From NCBI RefSeq assembly GCF_020740795.1, contig NC_067289.1, positions 26,654,108-26,718,107 on the forward strand: 64,000 nucleotides of DNA, in the 5' to 3' direction. Under the pieces are notes generated by a model that was not told the DNA's origin, ran no database searches, and was given only the letters and a program-made list of their open reading frames with translations. Numbering within the stretch: position 1 is the first letter of the stretch; each line of letters starts with the position of its first letter. Made by a program: the position numbers and the translations under genes. Shown piece by piece: positions 1-60,065 of the stretch. Origin of the DNA: Apus apus (taxonomy: Eukaryota > Chordata > Aves > Apodiformes > Apodidae).

Positions 1-50774
<50,774 letters not shown>

Positions 50775-50953
50775 TCGACTGGGCCTACAATGCAGTTCAG
50801 CATTTCTCTTTTTCCTCTTGAGACAGGGGTAGAGTATCTGAAAATCCTCAAGGGACACAACTTGCTGCCTTAATGACTTTTGTTACATTATCTTTACTGT
50901 CAGTTCAGTCTCTGCCTGGATTTGATTGACACTAATTTAAATATAAAATACAG

Positions 50954-50978
50954 ATATATATATATATATATATATATA
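50954..50978. repeat. (AT)n microsatellite in the WWTR1 3' UTR
   Basis: About twelve AT dinucleotides run without interruption, followed by an A run, some 180 bases after the WWTR1 stop codon. Probably polymorphic. Confidence 0.95.
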
Positions 50979-51524
50979 AAAAAATACTTATATGCATATA
51001 TATTTCTTCCTCTTGAAAAAAAGAGCACACTACTTTACCCATTTGTATACTTATTTACCTTTTCACACCAGGCAGAAATGTTTCACTGTAAGGACAGAAA
51101 GTGGGTGGTGTTTGTGCATCCCTGAGTGATCTTGGTATTGATTAACATCACAAACTCTCCATGCATCACAAAAGCCAATTACTAGGTCACTTGGTTCAAA
51201 AAACAAGCACAGCATCACACCATGAGAGCAGTTTTATTACTGTGTTTATGACAATAGTATCAGAACCTTTTTTTATCAACTTAATTAAGCCTTAAACATC
51301 TTTTTTTTCATTTTTTAGTAACTAACTGTGCTGTATGGAATACAGATCAAATCTGGTCTGTATCAGCCATAATAATTCTCATTATGTATTTGTAAAGGCG
51401 CAAGCAGTACTATTGCCATTTGTTTTTTCAGTATATTACTGTACCGTTTTAAGAAAATACTACTTCCAATCTTGAAAGTACTGGAATTGCTTAGCAGTAT
51501 TTTTACACTACAATATTGTTGCAA

Positions 51525-51530
51525 AATAAA
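51525..51530 (+). terminator. WWTR1: Candidate proximal poly(A) signal of WWTR1
   Basis: AATAAA in the context GCAAAATAAAGCAGG, about 750 bases after the stop codon. It could produce a short 3' UTR isoform. Usage is unknown. Confidence 0.45.
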
Positions 51531-54379
51531 GCAGGCTGGTACTGACTGTTGCCTTTTAAGAACAAAGCAATGTATTATTAAAAAAGCATTTTTTAAAAGA
51601 TCTTAGATTTTGATGTTTGTTATATTAAGCACTACAATTTTGTAACTTAACACATGAACAAACAATTTTATATATATATAAAAACTGTGGCAAAGATCTT
51701 AAATGCAAAAATGTGCTTTTAAAATCGGGTCTGGAAAAAGTGGCACAACTTCTTGACGTCATATGTAGTGGGGAAGACCCTTGCTCGTGCTGTTTTTAGT
51801 GATGTTTTTAACTGACAGTGTCAAAATACATGTAGTTGTATACATGAAAAAAAGATGGTAACTTTATCAGGGCAAGGCTGAGGCAGTCTTGTGACTGCTC
51901 TGGTAAAGCTGCTGAGTTCTTAAGTCTTTCACTTCTTGTGCTTGGTGTACAGGAGATGCAGTGTGTTCTGTGTATTCCTGCCTGTTGTGTATCCTACAAA
52001 TCCTTCTTTATCAGAGGTTTGGGACTGAGAAGGCATCAAGGACACTAAGCTTGCAGTTCCCCTGAAATGCAAATGAAGTCCTGAAATTCTTAAGTATTTT
52101 GAAATTATATTATTTATAATCAATGAATGTTAAGCTTTTTATATTGAAAAAAAGATGTCTTTTTATGAAAGGCATTGGAACTTTTCTCTAAGCTTGATCC
52201 AGGCCATGTAAAGAGGAGGAGATGCAGCGCTCGATGTCAGTGTGTTTGCCAGCCCTGACACCACTACACTGGATCTTACCTATGCACCAGAATATTGATC
52301 ACTAAAGGCTCTTTCCATCTAGTGGATGAAGGTGGGTGAAAAGGTCAGAGATGAAGCGATGGAAAGGTGGAGCAGGTTTGGAAGGCAGGTGATTCCATAA
52401 GAAATGTAGATCCTTGCCAGGACAGGTGGTGCAGATGGGGGTACGCAGGAACAAATCACCAGTGTTCAGTAAAAAACATCACAGGAGAACCTGATGCAGT
52501 GAACTGCCTGGTCAGAGATGAGCTGCTGGGTGGACATGGTGTCAGAAGGTGGAAAATAAAAAGGACACACACCGAAATTTTGCAAAAAGAGATGGAAGGC
52601 AAAGACCTACAGTTGTCGAGTTTTGTTATGTAGAAAAAAGAAGCTCTTTTTATGTTGTGGGGTTTTTTAATAGAAATGAGATGGGACAGCAGAGTGGTCT
52701 GCACAGAATTTCATTACTGAATGGGCATTGTGTTTCTTTTATTATTCTTTTTTCTTAAATTATTTTTGCTAGTGCTAACCATTGAGGTAGCACAGATTTC
52801 TTTTCAATGAACAGGGGACCGGGCAGGGCCAACCAATATTACTGTAGTTATGATTAATCTCTGTCTTAAGGATTTCTTCAGGTTGTCAGCCTGAATAAAA
52901 AACAGATGGTCCCAAGGCTTTGTTCTTCAGTGACATGCCTGACTTTGGTAAAAGAATTGCAGGTTTTTTGGTGTCTGGTTGTGATGCCCATTGTGAGGCC
53001 GACTCGCCAGCGCTGCAGGGTTGGCCCAGCGAGCTGAAGCCATTGGTGCTGGAACAACGGGCAGTAGCTACAGACCTGAGCTCTAGAGTCAGCCCGTTCA
53101 TACTGCTCGTCACTAGATCATCTTTAGACAGTCTGTTCATTTGCTGGTAAGTCTGTACTCTTGCAAATTTTAGTTTTGTCATCAGAAAGGCTGTTCCAGG
53201 CAGGTCAGGCTCTCAGCTGGTGTGAATGAGCCAGCCTGGGCTGGCTTCTGTTTGGCTTCATCACCTGAAGGCCATGCTTCTTGCAGGGAAGTCACGTGGA
53301 TGTTTATCAGAATTGTGAAGCTACAAACTTTATTCCTCTTTCAGGCTGTTAAGTGTCTTGGTTCAAAGACCTTTAAGAGATAAAAAAGTCATAAACTCTT
53401 ATTTCCGTATGACTTCCATAACACACCAGCTGCAGATTTGGAACAGGAGGGTGCTGTGTGAAACAAAACTTCCAGTGTAAAACAACTGCCAGGATCTTAG
53501 GTCAGGTCTTTACTCAGTCATGAACCAAATCATGGTTAAGTTGAAAGTGATTCTTTAAGCTTTTCATTTTTGTAATGGAGAGGATGTGTCAGATGAAGTG
53601 TAGCAGCGACAAAATCGACTTTCTAAAGTTACTTTTTTTAAAAGTTCCTGGCTTTAAACAGGCTTATAGCAGAACTTTTAAGTATTCAAAGCATATGTTA
53701 TTCTTACGAAACTGAATTTATTGCTGACAATATTTCACTGTTCTTTTTCAGGTTTTGAACATTTGTTTTACCAAATGTACACTGTCTACTTGTAGTATAA
53801 ATACAATAGATGTGCCAGCTGGACAGGTTACTGCTGACCAGCACTGAGGGTGGCATACAAAAATCTTGGTGATACAGAAGTAATGGGATGTTGTTAATTA
53901 CAGTTTGTATCCTGGTAATACTCATAGAATGTACATGGGGGCAGGAATGGGTTTGACTTTTTGACAACAAGTGGTGTTTGGGGAAGACATTTAAAACAGA
54001 CATTTAAAGACTGTTTTAAATACAGAAAAACATAGATGTTCAAATGAACTTGTTTCCTAATACACTACATCCATGTATGTGCTAGTACTTTAACTTTTTT
54101 ATTTACTTTTTTTCATTTTGTTATATGACATGTGTGAGCATTTGTTTTCCATTTCAGCCGACTGTATGTATCAAAAGCAATCAGATCAAACTGTTGTATC
54201 CAGGGTTTGATTCTGTTTTGTTGTGGTTTTTTTTTTTAAATTCCTTTGATCTTGTACATGAAAAACAAATATAAATGAACTGAAATATTTTGGATGCATA
54301 TTGGTTTATTAAATTGTTTCGTTTTTTCTTTGGAGGATTGTAGTATGTGCTTCCTAGAGAACTGTGTAACACTGCTTGG

Positions 54380-54385
54380 AATAAA
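54380..54385 (+). terminator. WWTR1: Probable distal poly(A) signal of WWTR1
   Basis: AATAAA in the context TTGGAATAAAGGTACAG. It lies about 3.6 kb after the stop, at the distance expected for the full-length TAZ mRNA, and about 0.7 kb before the composition switches to a CpG island. Confidence 0.65.
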
Positions 54386-54405
54386 GGTACAGACATTCTG
54401 TGCAA

Positions 54406-55059
54406 AGGCATACATTTCTTATTAAGTTATTAGCACTTAGCAAATGAAATGGGTTATTTTGCCATTGTGTTTCAGTTCATTAGTAGTTGTTCTGGCCCTT
54501 ACGGTGGTTACAGTTTTACTTACAACATACTCCCCAGGGCTACCAGTACTTATTTAAGTGGCACCTTGTAATTCCTAATTCCCTAACAAATGTTTTGTTA
54601 CCATTTGTTTAATACTGTTATGTCCAAGCAGAAGAGTTAGCACCGAGTCCATTTGCTGTTAAATTCTGTTTTGGTGTTTTAAATACTGCGTTGTTTTCAG
54701 CCTTATCCCTTGTTCAAGAAGTTTCTTACATTCTGCATTAAGAAAACACCTGTCTTCTTTCCTACCGACAAGCCATGGAACCTAAACTTCCCGGGCTTGT
54801 GTTTAAGTATCTGGTCTTTATAGTCATGGTTCATGACATGGGTGATTTAAGATTCATTTTAATACTCTTCCGTGATTCACTCTTACATAATTCAGTCTAA
54901 TTAATTGTTAGAATGCTTCCAACATTATCTTACATTTACATAAAAAAGCTCTGGAGCCTTCACAAAACAGAAGTGTGAAGTGTATTAGCTTCTGACCCTA
55001 TTTTGAGAAACGTGTTTGTTCATTCATGGCCTATTTACTCCGGAATACGAATCGAGTTT
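54406..55059. other. Intergenic, AT-rich, between the WWTR1 end and the orphan CpG island
   Basis: AT-rich unique sequence with no gene, repeat or signal that I recognise. It is the near flank of the WWTR1 poly(A) site. Confidence 0.6.
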
Positions 55060-55090
55060 CTCTGGCAGCAGCGCTGGAGGCCTGCTCGTG

Positions 55091-55240
55091 CCCGCAGCTC
55101 CGGCAGCCTGTGCCCGCAGCTCGGGCAGCCTGTGCCCGCAGGTCCGGCAGCCTGTGCCCGCAGCTCGGGCAGCCTGTGCCCGCAGCTCCGGCAGCCTGTG
55201 CCCGCAGCTCGGGCAGCCTGTGCCCGCAGCTCGGGCAGCT
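55091..55240. repeat. 22-bp minisatellite, six full units plus a partial seventh
   Basis: The unit is CCCGCAGCTCSGGCAGCCTG followed by TG, at exact 22-base spacing from 55091 (units at 55091, 55113, 55135, 55157, 55179, 55201 and a partial at 55223). The variable base S is C in units 1, 3 and 5 and G in units 2, 4, 6 and 7, so a 44-base higher-order period is visible. Unit 3 has an extra change (AGGTC for AGCTC). Because 22 is not a multiple of 3, the same sequence is read in all three frames as a 22-residue protein repeat, which explains the misleading open frames. Confidence 0.95.
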
Positions 55241-55888
55241 TTCCCGGCGCTGCCGCCTCCCGCCGGCAGAGCTCCCTGCAGGTGCTGCTCGGGTGTGGTG
55301 ACCTCGGAGCTGCGAGAAACCGCTCTCCCAGGGAGCGGCTCCTGGGACCCTGGCATTGCAGAGGAAGCCTCTGGGTACCGGGCTTTCCCCGCGGCAGCGG
55401 AGTGCCGGAGTGCGGGGTCCCAGCCCGGGCTGCCGGGCCCCCCGAGAGGAGCGGGTTCCCGCGGCGGGGCCCCGCATCGCTCGCGCCCTCCCGGGCAGCC
55501 CCGCCGGGCCGGCAGCCCCGCCTTCAGTTCCGCGCGGTGCTTCGGTCGGAATCTTCTTGGGCTCTTTTCCCGCCGGGTACTCAAAACGCGTTCGTCCCTC
55601 TGGATGATCAGCAGCGCCTGCGCCAGGTACGCTTCGGTCCGTTCTAGTTCTGCTGGCTGGACTCGTGCACTTTTCCAGAGGAAAACAAGACCCACCTGCT
55701 GGGGGGGCTTACGTGAAAAACGAGCTTTCCGGGGGGCTGTGGGGCACGGGACCCCACGCACCGGCCGGCGGGCCCGGAGGCCGCAGCCCCGGGAGGCGGG
55801 AAGCGGGGCCGGGAGCGCGGGCTGCCCCGCACGGCCCGGCGGGCTCCGGGCCCCGAGGGCTGCGGGTTTGCGGCGCCGGCGGGAGCTG

Positions 55889-55903
55889 CCCCCCCCCCCC
55901 CCC
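55889..55903. repeat. 15-C homopolymer
   Basis: Fifteen consecutive C residues in the orphan CpG island. Length-variable and prone to sequencing error, and it affects the reading frame of any ORF across it. Confidence 0.95.
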
Positions 55904-56390
55904 GGGGCTGCGGGCACGTGCTGGCGGCGCGTGCTCTGCGGGCCCGCGCTCGCGGCTGCTGCGGTCAGAGGGTGCGGCGGTGGCGGGACTCCCGGTGCCT
56001 CCTGAGGGGCTGTTTCGGGGTGGAACTTTGGATCCACAGCTGGGAGCAATGTGTGTATTAGCAAAGGGCTCTGAAGCCGATCAGCCGGGGCAGGCGCAGG
56101 GCGGTGGTGATGCTTCCCAGGTGAAGGTGTCTTGTAGAAAGTCCCGTTTTATTGGCAGAACCTTGTAATTAAGTTAAACAGCGTATGCTGTCCCAGTGGA
56201 AAGGTAAGTTGGCAAGAAATAATGTAAGAGGGGGTTTATCTGGGTTTTTATTTATGTCCATCGCTGCCAAACCAGTGTCCCCGGCTCTGGAGGACAGAGC
56301 TCGCCCCACCGGTGCCGCGGGCAGCCGGGGAGGCTCACGGGCCGGGCCGGCGCTCGCTGCGGCTGCCTCGCTGCCGGGTGCACCGTGAGG

Positions 56391-59300
56391 GATGGGGAAG
56401 CCACGAAGGGGAGCTAAAGTTGAGCTTAGCAGGTGGTGAGTAGTCAAGACTGGAATAACGTTGGGAAACATCTTCTGCTCTTGGCTAAGCAAATGTCTTT
56501 TAACGTTGTGTGTGTTACTTCCTAATTTTAGAAACAAACCTTTTGCGAAGAGTTACCAGTTAAAATGTACGGTTCCCTGACAGGTGACTGTGCTGCAGTT
56601 AATGCATCCTCCTGGTGCCCTCCACTTATTAAGAGCCCTCTGACTGTGTATCAGTTAGCTGTGCAGGGGCACCAGTTTTGTCAAGCTGAAATTGAAATGT
56701 GTGGGCTCAAAATCACATGTGCACGTTCCACATGTTGTAACCGGAGTTGTTAGGTAACGTACGTGTTTCTTTTTATGTAAACTCTTCAGCTGAATTAATG
56801 CCACAAGATGTCAAAATAGCTGCGCTCTCGGCACCCTAGTCAGCCAGTCACTGAGCAGCCAGTTACGGGTGAATAATGAAGCTTCAGGTAACGTGTATCT
56901 CCGAGATTCTACAAGTGATACCAATATTTGTCCTTTAGGGGACAGGGATTTACAGATCTGTGTGAGTGTATATACATTGACATCTGTTGACACTAAAATG
57001 GAGGGTAGTGTTCAGGTTGGCCAGGAGTGCTGAGCTCTGTTCTGACACATTAGGTTCTCCCTGTTTGTGGTTTCTCTCTTGCCATCATCTTTCTGCCCCA
57101 CTCTAGTACTGTGCTCTCCTTACCTGTGATGCCTCTCCCCAGGGTACCACTGGCCTGTTGTGTTTTTCTTTGACAACAGTCTGTGATCAGGCCCTCTCCT
57201 TGACTTTAATGGATGCTTCACTCACTGAAAGCACAGAGAGCAATCCCTAATGGCTGCAGAACTGATGCTGGATGTAAGTGTGATTCACTTGACATGAAGT
57301 AATAGGGGAGAGCCTCAGATGTTAATCATGACTGAGTAGATTGAGGAACACTGTTGTTGGCACTTCAAACTGCTGGTTGCAGTGCAGTTCTGAGTGCTCA
57401 GTGCAGCCCATGGCCAAGGTGCAGTCACAGTCCAGATCACAAGGTGAAGTGTGTGGGCCTTGTCTCAGTGCCTACTATGCATTAGCTCACGTTAGGAAAC
57501 CCCCATGTAGTTGGGTGTTTTTTAGAAGCATGGACATGCAAGGCTCTTGTAGTTTTTGGTTGTAGGTCACATAGCTTGCTGTTATTTCTTATCCCAAGTG
57601 TCCCACAAAGATTTATGTATTCTGTTTATTAATATATTGAAATTGTACAGTGTGCAGCTACCCGTCCCTTTGTTGAATGCTGATGAGAAACATTCCATGT
57701 TCCCAAAGGCTCCATATAAATAAAACAAGACAAATGTGAGCTGGGATGCAGGACAGCTGCTAACAGCAGATGAAAGGAGAGATGTAAGATGGTTGCATCA
57801 GTGGGTGGTGATGTAAAGGGGACTCTCAAATTCCCTACCACTGCAGTAGAACAGGTGGGAGAGACAGCTGTCGCTAGAGAGGTTTTTTTATAATGTCTTT
57901 TATCTTCTTGTGTGATGTATCACTGAGGCCACTTTGCTTTTATTAGTGCAACTCTTGGTATCTAAATCTAGCTATTTAATATTTTTGCGTATTGCTCACC
58001 AGCTTTTAGTGCTTCTGAGTATGATGTTTTTCAGATCTCTCTCTTGTGGATTCAGAGTACACAAAATGCGTTTTCTGAAAGCACAGGCCACAGAATCATT
58101 ATTTCAGGAGGAAAGTTTTAGGGAAGGGATGTGGCACATGCCTTGATGAACTAGAAACCACGACACATCCAGTCTGGCAAGCTGGCTTGCAAAAATTTGC
58201 TTTGGGACTTTCTTAAGAAGCGTGTCAATTAATCTGAATCCCTCACATTTCTCCAATCCCTCTTATTTCTTCCCCGATTCCTTTAGGAAATAGTATTTTC
58301 TTTTTAAAAGACTAGTTCTTTCTAAAAAGTATTTTTGCCTTTCAGCTCTCTTTTGCCTTTCCTGTCTTTCATAGTACTGTGCCAAACACAGCTAAATGAA
58401 CTTCTGCACTCATGTGTAGACTCAAAGCTTTAGAAGGAGTTGCAAGCTACTTAGCTCAACTGAATAGAAATTGTAACCTGTGTTGAAGCCACAAGTCCAA
58501 TGCTCATCTTCTGGAAATTTGTAGGAGAAGCTTGTAGGAGCACTACATGAATACTGAGTTGTGAAATAACAGCAGTTATGATAAAAGAGTGATTTGTTTT
58601 TGTTTTGTCAGAAAATTTTCCATAAGCCCACTGGGAAGAGAACAGCTTTGTAGCAGGGAGGTGCATGATTACATAGTAAGAAAATCTTTCTAACTTTCAG
58701 AACAGTTAGCAGTGTTATAAGATGCTGAAGATGTTGGATCTCTGAAGTTAGACATTTTTAAGAATAGTTTATACTGATGTCTTTCAGATTATTTAAGTGT
58801 TGTTTGCACAGCCTTTCTGTACAAAGGTGGGCTCCTGAGGAGCCTCCCAGACCTGTTTGTTGGTGACTCTAAGTCACTGCATCACCTTTGTTAGACAAGA
58901 CATCACGGTTGGTTGGTTAGTGCCGTGAACAGGGGGTTAAAAGCCCTTTTACTTCACAAGTAGAAACAGATTTTGTCACTTACTTAGAATATTTCCTTAA
59001 ATTACACAGGCTGAACAGTTTCTGTACAAGAGAGATTCAGGTATAGGACATACTTCAGCATGGAAATAGATATGTATGTTGAAATGTTAATGGTTCCTCC
59101 TTGTCTTTGTAGCTAATCAACTTTGCTGTTAGAATGGCTAGGTCAATGTGCCTTTGCCTCAGGAGGTCCCTGGAGTACAGAGAATTGTAGGCTGGGAAAG
59201 TTTCTCTACCAGCCTCCCATGTTCTTACAGTTTTAGATTCCAGTTCCATCTTCCACAGCCATAGTGTGTAGCTGCATTCCCTCTGGTGGGATTGACTGGA

Positions 59301-59840
59301 GGAAAATTGATTATGGATTAGTGAAGAAGCCAAGATCCCCATTGTGCTGAGAAATGGCTGTGAATTGGCCTTTCTCACTGAGCTCCTGGCATGAAGCAGG
59401 GTATCGTGGTGTCCATCTCAGACTAGGGATCCACAGCATTCTGTTCTTTTGCCTGTTACTTTGACCCTACAGCTCCACGCAGAGCTGTGCTGCTGAATGC
59501 ACCCATCTGTCAGACAGTCAAGAAAAGAGACCTCCCTGTGAGATTCATGAATCTCTTTTGTAACAGAGACTGTTTTTATAGAGACCATTTTAATCATGGC
59601 AGGTCTGGAAGAGGAAGTCCTCAGTTTTCCACATAACATAGATGTGCTCAAAAGTTAGACTTGTGATATTTCCATCTGATAAGCCTCAAAAGAATATAGA
59701 CACAACTGCATTACAACTGAGCTTGTACCAGCAGCATTCAGTGATCCCCAGTTGGAAATCTGCCTCAAGACAGAAAATATTTTGTCAAAGAATACCTGAT
59801 TTTTAAATGGAAGCTGTTTTACAAAACCAAACATGAATGT
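56391..59840. other. Intergenic region between the orphan CpG island and the TM4SF4 3' end
   Basis: Mostly unique AT-rich sequence. Open frames are under 110 codons and show no recognisable product. No CR1 copy or other repeat family was identified. Confidence 0.6.
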
Positions 59841-59860
59841 GAAAGTTGAATTTCACTTAT

Positions 59861-59866
59861 TTTATT
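59861..59866 (-). terminator. TM4SF4: Candidate poly(A) signal of TM4SF4
   Basis: The plus strand TTTATT is AATAAA on the minus strand. It lies about 180 bases downstream of the TM4SF4 stop codon. A short 3' UTR is plausible, but other signals may be used. Confidence 0.5.
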
Positions 59867-60047
59867 CCATGATGAGGGGTTTCAGGAAGGCTAGAAAGGG
59901 AGTCAGGGCTTCATAACATTTGTGGGGGAAGTGCCCTTCATTCTCATTTTCATAGCCAGTGGTGGTGCTTCTGAGGGCTGCTTTCTGGAACAGCTGCAGA
60001 AGGGAGCTTCTCAAGACAAGGAGGGTTGTCTGCAGTATTCATGTTCT

Positions 60048-60065
60048 TTACACGGTTCCATCTCC
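60048..60065 (-). CDS. TM4SF4: TM4SF4 last coding exon, 5 codons plus stop
   Basis: After the acceptor the sequence reads GGA GAT GGA ACC GTG TAA, that is GDGTV and stop. Human TM4SF4 ends GDGPV. This tiny coding tail is too short to be seen by ORF calling. It was located through the splice acceptor and the match to the family C-terminus. Confidence 0.88.
   Translation of the reverse strand, partial: GDGTV

Larger units (their letters stand above)
50775..54405 (+). other. WWTR1: WWTR1 3' untranslated region
   Basis: From the TGA to just past the AATAAA at 54380–54385, which is followed about 20–30 bases later by a GT/T-rich stretch. The length (about 3.6 kb) is similar to the long TAZ 3' UTR known in mammals. 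An earlier AATAAA at 51525–51530 could give a short 3' UTR of about 0.8 kb. An AT dinucleotide repeat lies at 50954–50978. Open frames in this region (for example 76–99 codons at 52.4–54.0 kb) have no recognisable content. The exact poly(A) site is inferred. Confidence 0.7.
55060..56390. promoter_or_regulatory. Orphan CpG island between WWTR1 and TM4SF4
   Basis: About 1.3 kb of very GC-rich, CG-dense sequence lies between the convergent 3' ends of WWTR1 and TM4SF4, where no promoter of a known gene is expected. It contains a 22-bp minisatellite (55091–55240), a 15-C tract (55889–55903), and donor-like CAG|GTACGC (55627) and CAG|GTGAAG (56121) on the plus strand. All six frames are open for long stretches (up to 346 codons on the minus strand), but the translations are Pro/Ala/Arg/Gly-rich and match no family I know. 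It may be the promoter of an unannotated non-coding transcript, an enhancer-type island or a GC-rich expansion. Confidence 0.6.

Noticed and set aside
55024-56064. 346-codon open frame on the minus strand, and overlapping plus-strand frames of 329 and 214 codons
   Set aside because: All lie in the CpG island and minisatellite, where stops are rare on both strands. Translations are Pro/Ala/Arg/Gly-rich, the repeat is open in every frame, and no family is recognisable.
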